From NCBI GenBank assembly GCA_022316685.1, contig JAKJHU010000030.1, positions 9,388,860 to 9,452,859 of the forward strand: 64,000 nucleotides of DNA. The letters run 5' to 3'. The notes under the pieces were generated by a model that worked only from the letters and a program-made list of their open reading frames with translations, was not told the DNA's origin and did not search any database. This document shows, piece by piece, positions 30,701 to 42,855 of the stretch; position 1 is the first letter of the stretch, and each line of letters starts with the position of its first letter. The stretch comes from Progne subis subis (lineage: Eukaryota > Chordata > Aves > Passeriformes > Hirundinidae). Both the position numbers and the translations under genes were made by a program.

Positions 30701-31626
30701 CTCGTGCAGGCCAAGGCATCGCATGGGTTTTTCCACCAAAATGCGCATACGCTGCAGAAGCAGTTCCAAGTGACAGCCACTGAGGCTCGTGAAATTGTCG
30801 AGTCGTGCGACGACTGTCACGCCCTTGGTGCACCATTGCCGGCAGGGGATTAACCCCAGAGGCCTTAAAGCCTTGGAGCTTTGGCAGACCGATGTTACCC
30901 AGGTAGCCGAGTTTGGCTGGCTCAAGTTTGTGCATGTCATGGTGGACATGGTTTTCCTCTGCGATGTGGGCTTCTGCTCACACAGGAGAGAAAGCCCGTG
31001 ATGTCATTGCTCACTGGAGGCAGGCCTTTGCCGTTCTTGGCATACCTTCTGCTGTGAAAACAGACAATGGTCCTGCTTATGCCTCGCAGCAGGTACGGCA
31101 GTTCCTACAGTCATGGGGTGTGTCTCATAACTTTGGCATCCCTCATTCTCCGACGGGACAGGCGATTGTAGAATGCGCTCACGGTACACTCAAGCGTGTT
31201 CTTCAAAAACAAAAACGAGGAATGCAGGGTGAAACCCCACACAGTCGATTGGCAAAGGCTTTCTACACCATCAAACACCTTACAGTGCCGCAGAACTCAA
31301 ATAATCCTGTCATTTTGAACCATCATCTCTCATTGCAGGCTTCGGACAGTGTGCAACAGCCTTGAGCGAATGTACAGGTCCAAAATTTAGTCACCAAGCA
31401 ATGGGAAGGACCCTATGACCTAATCTCTATGGGGCGAGGGTATGCGTGTGTGTCCACAGACACTGGGACACGCTGGCTACCTTCAAAGTGTGTCTGTCCT
31501 GACCTGCGACCGCAGAGGCAGAATTCGGCCGACAGGCAAGGTGGAAGTTGTGATCAACTTGAAAGTCACCAAGTGGATGAATCCTCGAGTGATCACTCTG
31601 ATGATTCCTCCACAGACAGTGATTAA
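30700..31626 (+). pseudogene. pol: ERV-B integrase (frameshifted)
   Basis: The HHCC zinc domain (HGFFHQNAH and CDDC) lies in the RNase H frame. The core then shifts near 30835 (LWQTDVTQ, first Asp) and again near 30950 (KTDNGPAYAS, second Asp; AIVECAHGTLK, the Glu). A TGA at about 31363 precedes the C-terminal domain (GRGYACVSTDTGTRWLPSK) and an acidic Ser/Asp tail. No env follows. Confidence 0.83.
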
Positions 31627-31693
31627 ATTTGTATACATTCCCTTTGTAAATTTGTTCATTTTTCCTTTTCTGTTTTTCTTTTTTTGTAAAGTT

Positions 31694-31705
31694 AAAAGGG
31701 TGAGA
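31694..31705 (+). promoter_or_regulatory. ERV-B polypurine tract
   Basis: AAAAGGGTGAGA directly precedes the 3' LTR TG; one T interrupts the purine run. Confidence 0.8.
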
Positions 31706-32093
31706 TGTCACCCTGGTTTTTCTGAGTTTTTTAAAGCCTTTTGATTGTTCATAAAACGGAATCAGACTTTTTAGCTACTGTACAATATTAGGAGCAGTTT
31801 CTGCCTTTCTCACACATGTAACATAAACAAATCCTTTGTTTTTCATTCTCTGTCTGTTGTTTGCATATTTCTAACCTGAAAACGATTGTAACTGACAGTT
31901 GGCCTGGCCATTTGGCTGGGAGGTGAAAACTCCAGAAGCCAATCCACAGCCAGACCCACAAATGTATAAAAAGTAAGAAATAAACAGGCAGAGGGGCCTT
32001 AGCCTTGGCTCAGCCTTTGGCTCTCTCGGAGGAACAACTCTACCCTGCGAAATCTCTCGTCTCCGTGTGATCCCTTTGCGTATCCCGATCACA
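31706..32093 (+). repeat. ERV-B 3' LTR (388 bp)
   Basis: Same ends as the 5' copy and the same net length. It differs by about 20 substitutions and small indels, many in the last 100 bp. Confidence 0.95.
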
Positions 32094-32905
32094 CAGCACC
32101 TCAACCAACCTGGCCTTGAACACTTCTAGGGATTGTACACCCAAGTTCTCTGGGCAACCTGATCCAGTGTGTCATCACTATCCTCACAGCAAGGAAGTTT
32201 TACATGTTGTCCAATCCAAATTTAGTCTCTTTTATTTTGAAGCCACTTCCCCTTGTCCTATCACTACATGCCCTTTGAAAAAAAATTCTCCATCTTCCTT
32301 GTAGGTTCGCTTCAGGTACTGGAAGACCAAAATTAGGTCACCTTCAGAGCCTTTCTCTTCTCCAGGCTGAACAATCCCAAACATCCCAGCCTTTCTTCAC
32401 AGGAGAGGTGCTTCAGCCCTCTAATCATTTCTGTGGACCTTCTGGCTTCCCTCCAACAAGTGGCTGTCCTGTGCTGGGGTACCCAGAGCTGTATGCAGTA
32501 CCCCATGTAAGGTACCACACAATCAGAGTAGAGGGGCAGAATCCTCTCTCTTGCCCTGGTGGCCACACTGCTTTTGATGCAGCTCAGGATATGTTTGGCT
32601 TTCAGGGAAGTGCAGGTGGCTGGATCATGTCCAGACTCTCATCCCCCAGCATCCCCAGGTCCTTCACAGCAGGGCTGCTCTCTGTCCATCTCTCAGGCTG
32701 GACTGACACCACGAATAGCCCTGACGGAAATAGATGCAGTACCAGCACTTGTCTTTGTTGAACCTCATGGAGTTTGCAAGGGTCCACTTCCTGAGCTTGT
32801 CCAGGGTCCTCTAGATGGCAACCTGTTCTTCAGGCATGTAAACTGTACCATTGAGCTTGATGTCAACTCTCTGAGATTGTCATGAATGTCATCAGAGACC
32901 TCTTT
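32094..32905 (-). mobile_element. CR1 LINE with ORF2 remnant (continuation of the copy at 23941)
   Basis: Resumes exactly at the duplicated CAGCAC. Minus-strand translation shows the C-terminal CR1 ORF2: RSTEMIRGLKHLSCEERLG and GLFSLEKRKA at about 32566-32340, and the RT block upstream of it (VQQRQVLVLHL ... SSPAVKDLGMLGDE) at about 32785-32620. The frame is broken. CR1 ORF2 encodes endonuclease-reverse transcriptase. Confidence 0.9.
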
Positions 32906-33223
32906 TTCTATGATTTTCAAGTATGAATTCTTCTTAACTCTTAAAAGGCATGTGTATAATTTAAACTTTTAATGCCAGTGTTTTCAGTTTCATTCTATCA
33001 ACACACATTTCATGACTTCCTCTTTAGGTGTATTAAATGATATTTCATGTTGTTAATCAAAAGATGGATTTATTAAATGCAAATCTTTCAAGAGTACAGC
33101 AAGAAACAAACACTTTGAATTTTTTTAAGAAAAAGTATCCAAGGAAAACTGTATTTTATGGACAATATTTCCATGAATGAGAATATTTCATAAGAACATT
33201 TTTTACATTTTTTGTTTATACAG

Positions 33224-33395
33224 AGTTACAGAATCACAGAATAGGCTGAGTTGGAAGGGACCCTGAAGGATCATCAAGTGCAACTCCCGATTCTGCACAG
33301 CACCATTCCTAAGAGTCACATCATATGCCTGAGAGAATTGTTCAAACATTTCTGAACTCTGTTAGGCTTGGTGCTGTTTCTGATATTTAATAAAA
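33224..33395 (-). mobile_element. CR1 LINE 3' fragment, minus strand
   Basis: ACAGAATCACAGAATAGGCTGA and GAGTTGGAAGGGACC are the standard reversed CR1 3' end; truncated after about 170 bp. Confidence 0.85.
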
Positions 33396-33569
33396 AAGTG
33401 GGGTTTTTTTATGGAATACCTTGGAAAAAAAGTAGTTCTAAATTTTTAAAATATGGACACTTCCAATCTTTTGGAGGATAATATTGAGTTCAATGCTGAG
33501 CATCCTGTTTTTGAAAATCCTCTTCTCAGTAGTTTGTGCTCAAAAAGATCCAATATCTGTGCCCTACCA

Positions 33570-33752
33570 AAAAAAAAAAAAAAAACCAAAAACAAACCAA
33601 AACAAAAAAAAAAACCCACCAAAAAAAAAAACCCAAAAAGCCCCAAACCGAAAAAAACCAAAAAACCCAACCAACCAACCAACCAAATAAACAAAACAAA
33701 ACAAAACAAAACAAAACAAAAAAACCCAAAACAACAACAACAAATTCTTTTC
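33570..33752. repeat. A/C low-complexity tract with (CAAAA)n and (ACCA)n
   Basis: Same style as 19228-19458: A runs with CC/CCC, then CCAA and CAAAA tandem units. Open frames across it are artefacts. Confidence 0.9.
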
Positions 33753-33759
33753 AGGCAAA

Positions 33760-36700
33760 ACATTTAAGAAGATGATTGCTTAGTATCTCATTCTGCTTTT
33801 CTACTTTCTCACTTTGACAACAGTAAACATATTTGTTTATTTGTTTGTTTTTGCCTGGAAATACATAAATTCAAATTTAATAAATAATAAATTCAAATTT
33901 CAAATGAAATAATATAGTCATAAACATGTCCTGGATGAAAAGTAAAGCAAAGCAAATGAGAACAAAAAATTTTTAAGAAAGAACTGTAAAAAAATATTTA
34001 AGGAGGGACTAAAACATACATACACAAACTGAGAGTGGCATTCTGACCTCTGTCAAAATATTCCTTGAACAGTTGAGAATAACAGAGAGTGACAGACAGT
34101 GCAGTCAAGCTTAAATCACTGGTAGGTAAATTCATAATCTATGAAAAAGTCAAGAGTATAAGACTTGAATGCAAACTTTTTGAAATTGCCACTGACACTT
34201 GTGACAATGATATGTTTTTTTTATCCCTATGAAATAAATTCATGTTGGTTTCAACACATTTGGCAATATAAAAACTTAGCTTTTAAGGCAGGAAACCACT
34301 ACAGGCTCAGCTTTGAACTAGATCATTATTGTCTCAGGGCTCTGTTTATGTATTATCTCCTCGAAATCTCTAGTTGTCTGACATTTCTTATATGTTCAGG
34401 ACACTCATTTTTTTCCTCTTTGCCTCTTTTTAAAAATCATAATGACTTCAATATTTGAGCTGTTTTTGTTTTGGTCCCAGCGTCAAACTCCCCCACTGTC
34501 ACATGGCAATGTGCCCTAGGCATCCACAGTATTTGTACCAATCCTCAGAAAACTGTTGTTGCTTGAATAAAATATAAGTGTAAGGCACAAACTTTCAAAG
34601 TATCCTCCTTATTCTCCTATTTCCACAACAGCACCACCCACACAGAAAAGATAACTGATTTTGGATAAGAGAGAAGAAAGATAAATTTACAGCAAAACTT
34701 TGAAATGCAAAACTCAAGTTTGTACTTCTGGGTCTTACACAGCTGAAGTCAAACAAAAGTATTATCAAATAAGGTGGGAATTAAAATATTTCAAGACTAT
34801 TCAGATGAAAGAAAGGAACCCTTGTGTTTGGGGAAAAAATGTGGTTTTGCATAACCTCTTTTATCTAATTCAGTGCTTGAGTGACCCTTGTGCACAGCCA
34901 GTTTGGATTGACATTGCTTTCTAGATGAAAAAAATAAATTGTTAGAGAAGTGTTTTTCCAGGAAAATTAATGATAAATTAACTTCAGAAATACAGTCAGA
35001 TAAACCCTAAGGAATCCTGGATTCTTATCAAGTTTCTGTATCTTCTGCATTTTCAAATTCTTCTTCTTCTGCCCCCACTCTCTTCTTTCAAGTTGTCTTA
35101 TATCTAACTAGTTAAAAAATATTTACATGGGGATTTTTGTTTCAGTACGGAAGCAATGTCAACTCCATCTATCTGGGTGTGGGTACTACCACTAGTTTGT
35201 TGAAATGATGGTCCAAAATGCAGGGTCTTCCAGATACCTGTCATATCTCAAAACACATGAAATAACAGTTTATCTTGATTACAAACATGCAAATTGAAAT
35301 AAATTGCAGCAAAAAAACAAAGGGGAAATTTGTTCTAAATCCACGTTTATTAAGGCTCCAATAACTGCTCTGTCTTAAGCTAAGAGTGATGATGTTTTAA
35401 ACAGTTCGTGTTTGTTTTCTAAATTGTTTCTGATTCACTAAAAATTACATTAAGTTAATGAGACTGTTTCCCTGAGGAGACTGTGTACCAAGTTCCACAG
35501 TTCTGGAGGGCAAATATGTGATCTTTCTATGGTTCTGAAAATATTTTTTTTTGTTATGTTTCAATCCAATAGAAAGCTATGAGGTGGTTTGAAGGTCCCA
35601 GTAGGAAAGCAGAAAGGAAGTTGCTTATCAGAGTTGCTATAAAACATGCAGTGTTAATTTTCTATGTCACATATACATCACAGAAACAACACAGAGTTAT
35701 AAAAAGCCTTAGTGTGTACCAACAGCACAGCTTGCCAAGCTCCAATAAAAAAATCACTTAATGGAGGATCTGGATGAATAAATAATGTTTTCTTCTTAAT
35801 TTTACATTGGTGTTAAGGGGTTTTATTTCACCAATTTTTTTTGTAAGAATGATTCTGCCTTGATACCTGCAGGGATTTTTTATACATTTAATTTACTATA
35901 TATAAAACACAATGAAAACTGTAATGAAATTGCTCAAAATAGAACTACTTTCATCTTGGTTTTTTTATGAGAATCAATACATTTACATTTTTTCAATATA
36001 TTTTTTCAATTGATTTTATTTTTTTCAGATCTGATTATACCTCTGGTTACATAATGTGATGTGATGCTGGTCATGTATATTTAGTGCTCATTCACATGAC
36101 AGCTATCCAGAAGACAGAAAAGTTACTTAAAGCCACTTCTGAGGAAATGCCTCTGCTTCACTGACTTTACAGTTATAGAAATTAACTCAATTAAAAAAAA
36201 AAAAAAAAAAAAGTTTTTCAACAAGCTGGAATGTCTTTCTCTTAGGTTATTTTTGTATTGCTATCACTTGTATTTCAAGTGCTATTCTAACAGAATTAAA
36301 ACAAAAAAGTTAATTTTTATAATGGTAAAAACAATTAAAACAAAAAAGGCTCATTTTTCAAAGGGCAAAAATAAAATTTTCCTCATACATGGAAATTTTT
36401 CACTACAAAAATTATTTTTATGAATGCCTATTTTTTTATTAACATATTTATATATCTCATCACATTGTGTATACAAGCCAAGGAAATAGAGGCTAAAATT
36501 TTAATAAGCATATGGTTATTCTATTTATTTTTCTTTTAAATCTAAGAAAAATTAATAGAGCATATGGTAAAAGTAGTGGAAAACACAATCCAGTAGGGAG
36601 AAACTCAATGCAAATATTAATTACTATTTTTCATAAAGGCACAGTGCCTTAGGAATATCTGATTTTTAATCACTGACAAAGGTTTTCTTCTGTTGACCAT

Positions 36701-38305
36701 TTTATCTCTGCTTAGTACTGCAGCACAAGAATGTTTTACGTTCTGAAGCAAGAACATTTCAGAACAGAAATTACTGTCATTTGCACTTAATAAAAATTAA
36801 GTTTTTTAATAAACTTAATAAAAATTAAGTTTTTATTAAATTAAACCTAATTAAGCCCAAAATATTAGAGAATACTTTCTTAGCTTCAAATTCTTGAATT
36901 AGTCTCCCACAATAATCTGTCCTCTATGTAGGCTGAGCATGTGAACTTACCTTTAGATTCAAAGTCCTTCTGAGTACTCAATTTTTTCCGACTGTGTTCT
37001 TTGAAGAGTTTTTTTAGTGTAAGATAGTGTGAATACTGTTTTGTCAGCCCAGGTTCTTTAACTGTGGAAGGAAATTATGTTCTGACACATTCTGTTCAAA
37101 ATAAGAGCTGGGGTAAATAGAAAGTATCCAGTAGAGTTCAGTAATGAGGGGAATATCACCCAATTTCATGTGCAGGGAGAGGCAAGACAGCTATTATGAA
37201 AGTACTGCTCATAAAGGAAGGAGAAAATTACAAAAGTTGGTGGATAAATCCAGTAAATTCTGGCTTTCTTAACATTTAAAAAGAAAAAGTAATAGTATTC
37301 ATTTCTATACAAAATATTTTGCATGACTCCTTTTACATCCCATGATTTATAAAATAATATTTTCCATTACAGTTTTAAAAGTGAACATATTTTCTTCTTT
37401 CCCTTTTCTTTACACGTCTCTGACAAAAAATAATCTTTCAGAGGAAAACCCGACAGCAAATCAAAGCAGGTAGATAAAGTCTTGCAACTATATTCACAGG
37501 TTTATTGATAAATATAAGTTTCTATTTTATTAGTTTGGAATTTTTTCTTATAAGTGGTCCAACATTAAAAAAAAAAGAAAATCTGTAATAGCAATGAGTT
37601 TAGCTTTTAGTTTCCTTGTAAGCTTTTCCTTGTAAGTTTTTTTTCTCATTTATTACAAAACCTATGGAAATTAATCATAAAATGAATAAATAAATAATTA
37701 TAACTACTATAACTATATGGCAACCTAATTCTATCTAAGATGAAAGAAAGAGGTATAGATCATAGATATCACCATCAGCTGAGACATGGCTGCTGAAAAC
37801 ATGACTGATCTCTGTGACTTTTAGTAAAGATGGATTTCTAAAATGTCAAAATATGTGTGAATAATTCAAGTAAAAGAGTAATAAAACATCCTAAACAGAG
37901 TAAATGACCACAGAGTAGATCCATAATGGGGTTTAGAAGATTTTTCATGCTGAGTTTCTCAGTATTCACTGAGAAATAATTATGTAAATTTCTAGGACCA
38001 TGTATCCACATATGAGATTTGCTAAAAAATATAAACATGAGCAGAAATATTTTAAAAGTGAGAATAAAAAGAACGACACTTGCTTATGGTATACTCAGAC
38101 AATTTAGAAAGCAGACAAACCCGTTCCTGATACTAACAATACCACTGTTTGGTTTGTCAGTGGGAGTAGATGAAAAGTTTGTGTGATAAGTGGGATAAGA
38201 ACAATAAGGTAATCACAGAAATGAAGACTAAGCTTAAAAGAGGCTTGAAGTGTTGCTTTTGGTCTTTCCTTTTGTCTCTATCATTTTGTTTCTGGATCTC
38301 CAGTT
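33760..38305. other. 4.5 kb AT-rich DNA, nothing recognised
   Basis: No gene, RNA or clear interspersed repeat. A poly-A run lies near 36193-36212, and a tandem duplication of a 28-bp AT-only unit (CTTAATAAAAATTAAG...) at about 36787-36840. Confidence 0.45.
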
Positions 38306-38311
38306 CCGAGC

Positions 38312-38993
38312 TGTGGTGGTGCGAGAGTTGATTTATTTGATTTATTGTGAAGCTTTTTGTAATGATTTTTTCCATGCACCCACTGTTTTCGTCAATGGTT
38401 TTCCCCTCGCTATGCTTGTTATATAACCATTCAGTTATCTGTCAATCACCCTGCCCCTCACCTGTTCCTGTCAAACCTCTCTCTCTCCCCCTCGGGCACG
38501 CTGTCTATCATTATGGAGCCCTTCCCTGGATTCTGGAAAGCTCCAGGAAGGGCGTCAAGTGATAGGCTGGTGCCTGGGAAATCCCCTACTCACCGTCTGT
38601 GACTGGTTCCCCTGTTCCATGGTTACACCCCAGTTCCACCCTAAGTTATTCTGATGGGTTGCAATGTTAACACCCCTTGATCCTCCCTCGCTTATAAGGT
38701 CTTGCACAACCCTTGTTTGATGCTCTCCTGAGCAGCAGCGGTCTGGTGCGGAACTCTCATCATGTCTCCCACTTAATAAAGCCAGTTTACCCTGCTCAGA
38801 GAGTTCTCCTTCTTGCCGTCACCGTGGTTGCCGGAACATCTCGTCCTGCGCTGGGTTTGGGGAACCAAGTACCCACGGGGAGGAGGTGGCAAGTGCGACT
38901 AGCGGCCTCGACCCATAGCACATGAGCCGCAGTGAGAGACACTGAGCTAGCCCGTGGGCCGGCGCTTCCAAGCGCACGCAGGACACCGCAACA
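38312..38993 (+). repeat. Solo LTR, ERV-A-like start
   Basis: Begins TGTGGTGGTGCGAGAG, close to the ERV-A LTR start, with TATA element CTTATAAGG at 38691-38699, AATAAA at 38775-38780 and end ACCGCAACA. Flanks CCGAGC (left) and CTGACC (right) match at only 4 of 6 bases, so the target duplication is weak and the right boundary is approximate. The middle is diverged from ERV-A. Confidence 0.7.
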
Positions 38994-39854
38994 CTGACCA
39001 TATTCAAATTAATTTTTTCTTCTTTCGGGGAATGTCATTGGTGTTGCATAGGTAATCTGTCAATAATAATGTGGGTTAGACTTCATTTGAGGATTTGTAT
39101 ACAAGACTCATAACAAATGGTCACTTAGTAGGGTACAAATAAAAAGCCATACCAGCATTTGAAGGAGAGAGTATTTGCTATATATTTTTGTAGGTTTTGC
39201 TTCAATTTCTATGTTGAAACAAAACATTATATGATTAACTTTTTTTTTTTTTTTTTTTTTTTTTGTATTGGAAAACAAAGCCCTGAGTTTGTATAAATTG
39301 ACTCAATTCGCATAGAAGCCTTGTGATTAATAGGCTAACACTTCTTATGCTATTGTCAATACTTTTGCAAAATTGGTACAATGCATAAGAACTGCCTGTA
39401 CAGATAAACTTCATAGGTTTGTGGTTTAGAGGCACTCTGCTACTATTTCTGTAAACAAAACAAATTTTTAAAGTCCTGTACTAGACACAGATATAAATCG
39501 GGTAGGAATCAGAAGCTTATTTTATTTATGAGTAATTGAATTTCATAAGCAATACAATCTGCCAATCATTTTTGCAAGAATTATTGAACTTCAGATTCCT
39601 CCCGGCATGGCTTCAAAACTCAGAGAATTCTTAAGGAAACAGTTTAAGAAAACCAAACTCTTATATACAAAAAAGAAACACTTCCAAAATAAAAATTCTG
39701 GAAATATTATTTATGGATACAGTCATTGAGGATTTTGTGCAAGGGCCAGACCACACAACACTCTAATGTATAACCTAAATTTATTTCCTAAGCAGGATGG
39801 GCAAAGCAAGTGAATAACAGTTCTTATTTGAGACAAAAATATATTTTTATTTCT
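38994..39854. other. AT-rich intergenic, nothing recognised
   Basis: Contains a poly-T run (about 39240-39264). No gene or repeat recognised. Confidence 0.45.
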
Positions 39855-40640
39855 TGTCATGGAATCACAAAATCTTTGAAGCTGGAAGGATTCTCTGGAG
39901 ATCACAGGGTCCAGCTCTACTGCTCAGAGCAGGCTCAGATGTAATATATTGCTCAGGGTTGTGCTGATTTAGGTTCTGATCTGAATATCTCCAAGGATAA
40001 ACCTTCCGCAACTTGCCTAGACAACATGTTCTAGAGTGTAAATCTCTCACAATTAAAAAAAAATATATATATATATTTTTTTTTTTTTTAATGGAAATTG
40101 CTGTATTTTTGTTTCTCCCAATTGCCCCTTCTTCTCTCATTGAGAGGAGTCTGGCTTCTGATTTTGGCTTCCTCCTACCACATATTTTCATACATTCATG
40201 AGAGTCTTCCGGAACCTTCTCATCTTTGGACTAAGCAGCATTGACCCTTCTGTTGCTTTTGTTATAAAAGATGTTCCAGTCCCTCAGTCATCATCTTTAT
40301 GACTTCTTGTTGGCCTTGTTCCATGTCTTTTCTGGAGAGGCCAGAACTGGGCACAGAACTCTGAGGGTGTCTCACCAGTAGTGAGAAAAAGAATCAGCCC
40401 CCTACACCTCCTGTCTACATTGTTGCTGAGTGACCACAGGGTGCTGTTGGCCTTCTTTATCACAAGTGTAGCTCACTTACTTATGTTCAACTTGCCGCCC
40501 ATCAAGAACACTTGTCTGAACTTTACAGATTGCTGGCCCCAGCATGTGTTTGTGCAGTGAGTTATTCCTCAGTAGATGCAGAACTTTGTGCTTGTCTCTG
40601 TTAATCTTTGTGAGTCTCATCATGATATTTTACTCACACA
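39855..40640 (-). mobile_element. CR1-type LINE fragment, minus strand
   Basis: Starts GTCATGGAATCACAAAATC and follows reversed CR1 landmarks (CCAGAACTGGGCACAGAACTC; TGCTGTTGGCCTTCTTTATC). An A/(AT)n/T near-palindrome interrupts it at about 40054-40091. Confidence 0.75.
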
Positions 40641-42801
40641 CTTCATACTCATGTCAAAGAAGTGCTAAGCCTCTCTGGTTCATTTGTGATGAATCCCATG
40701 GACCAAGCAGAATATGTTCCCCCACACAGGGCCACAGTTGTGGGTTGATGTGTTTGGTTGGTTGTTTATTTGATTTTGTTTTGTTTTGTTTTGTTTTGAT
40801 TAAAAGTAGATTGTGGGCATTGGCTGCCAATTTATTTATAACTTAGGTATTTTTCAAGCTGATCTCTCTTACTTTCCCATTATATAATGCAAAATTTTTA
40901 TTGTTACCTTTGTGACTATTTTCTTTAGCTTCTCTCCCAGCTGATTGAGAAGAATGTAAATCTGGCAACAGTTGCACAGCAAAACCCTTCCATGCTTCTC
41001 TGTGTAGTAATCTAGTTACAGTAGTAATCTAATCAATTAGGGTTGATATAGATGTAAATACAGAACAGATGTAGTTCAGGTCTTCCTTGTTTGAGCAGTG
41101 CTTTCAGATTGGCTTCTTCCTGCAACAAATACAGAATAGTAATTCAAATATTTTAACACAGAGTTTCAAAACTTTTGAGAAAAAAAGTACCAAGTATTGT
41201 AAGGATAAGCTTTGTACAAGTTCCAAATAACTGGCTTGTATATATAAATCTAGCCGTGATGCACAAGGCTCTCTGTGATTGATTCAGCCTCAGCTAAGCT
41301 CTAACATGGTTGATTGCAATGAGATCCACTGTAGGCTTGAGGAAAAAAATCCACCCGGAATTAGTGACCTGCTTTGCAAAGGTAACCATCTGAGCAGCTA
41401 ATGGGTAAAGCTGTGTAAGATAGGGCTGTGCTATAGCTGTGCAGGTTCTTCTTGGACACTTCCACTGCATCATTGAGTTTTGACAATTTGATTGTTACTG
41501 CATGCATCCCTTCCTAGAAAGTCTGCAAAAGTGCTGCATTGCCACCAAGTGCCATTCTTCTAGTATATAATTAGCTTAGTAAATATAATAGTTGGATAGG
41601 AAATTTCTGAAAAGGACACTACGATTGTAAACAGGAAGAGGAAAGAAAGGAGACAGGTAGAATGAGTCATGTACTACATAAAAGAAAATAGATATAGAAC
41701 TTTAATATAAGTTTTGCAAATGAAGATTTTGCTTCTTGATTTTTTCTTTAGGATTGAGAAAAAGATTGGCTTTTACTGTTGTTTCTTTCACAAATGTTAT
41801 TAATGTTATGCAATACCTATGTGTGTGTGTGCACACTATCCATAGATTGGTTCCATAACCTTCTATACTGTAACATATTCAAACCAGCCAAGAAAATCAA
41901 AACTGCAAGCATAAGCCTTAAAAATGCTTAAAATAATGATTTTTTGGTAGAGAGCTACAGTAAAATACTACAGAAATTTGAAATATAGTGTATGAAGAAG
42001 ATTTCAGGACCATGCTTCAAGCAAGTATATAAAAGTTAGGGAATATAAAAAATAAGCTTTAATGTGGAAGTCAAACAGTGATGCTCTTTCACCATGTTGC
42101 ACCCCCATCACCTTCTCTGCGAAACCCTAATTAGGCCTTTTGACTACAATTATCAAGTTACTGCTAGCTAAACTCAACATCTAAATTCTGCTTTGTCTTA
42201 TATTCAGAACAGTCATGCTGAAATCGCAGCAAGTCGGTGAAGAATTTATTCTAAATATGTATTTAGAATCCTGAACTTGTTCATTCTACATTTTAGCCAC
42301 TCCATCTGTATATTCATGCTGTATGACTTTTCCTTTTACTATGCCACACTATATTTTGGCAACAATAAGTAGAAATCATTTATGAGGACACAGTTAATGG
42401 GCATTCTTAACCCCAGCTGAAAGCAAATATAGGTTCAGATAAAACTTTGGCACGACACTTAGCACACTATGAAGGGTGTTGCAGTGCAGAAAGGCTTATT
42501 CTCATCCACAGAGCAAAATGGCAATGTTCTGGTGGCTGTATCTCAAGAATAATTACAGCTGCCATCATAAAAATAAACATGTAGCACCTGAGAAGGTCAG
42601 TTCCCACAAATGTTTAGTCAAATTTTGTTCAGACTTCAATTTTGCAAATAGGTCAAGGTACTGTGAGATTTACATACTTGCTGAAATATCACCATCCCCT
42701 AGTATGAACCATTTCCATTAGTGGAAAAAAAAATAGAAAATATGGAATTTGATTGACTGAAGCGTTTATCTCACTGGAACTGTTTTGCATTTTTGAGAAA
42801 G

Positions 42802-42803
<2 letters not shown>

Positions 42804-42853
<50 letters not shown>
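42804..42853. repeat. (AT)n dinucleotide microsatellite
   Basis: About 25 perfect AT units; self-complementary and likely polymorphic. Confidence 0.95.

Positions 42854-42855
<2 letters not shown>

Larger units (their letters stand above)
24053..32093 (+). mobile_element. ERV-B: older, degenerate, env-less class II provirus (8.04 kb)
   Basis: Plus-strand provirus: 5' LTR 24053-24440, primer site, broken gag, dUTPase, protease, RT, RNase H, integrase, polypurine tract, 3' LTR 31706-32093. Flanked by CAGCAC and inserted into a CR1. By eye the LTRs differ at about 20 of 388 positions (about 5%), so it is much older than ERV-A. Coding regions carry several stops and frameshifts. Integrase ends at 31626, only about 80 nt before the 3' LTR, so env is absent altogether. 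Two later insertions lie inside: an antisense solo LTR of the same family in the dUTPase, and an LTR-like segment in gag. Confidence 0.95.

Noticed and set aside
33446..33775. Several frames of 64-105 codons on both strands
   Set aside because: Same cause: an A-rich/CAAAA tract without stops in some frames.
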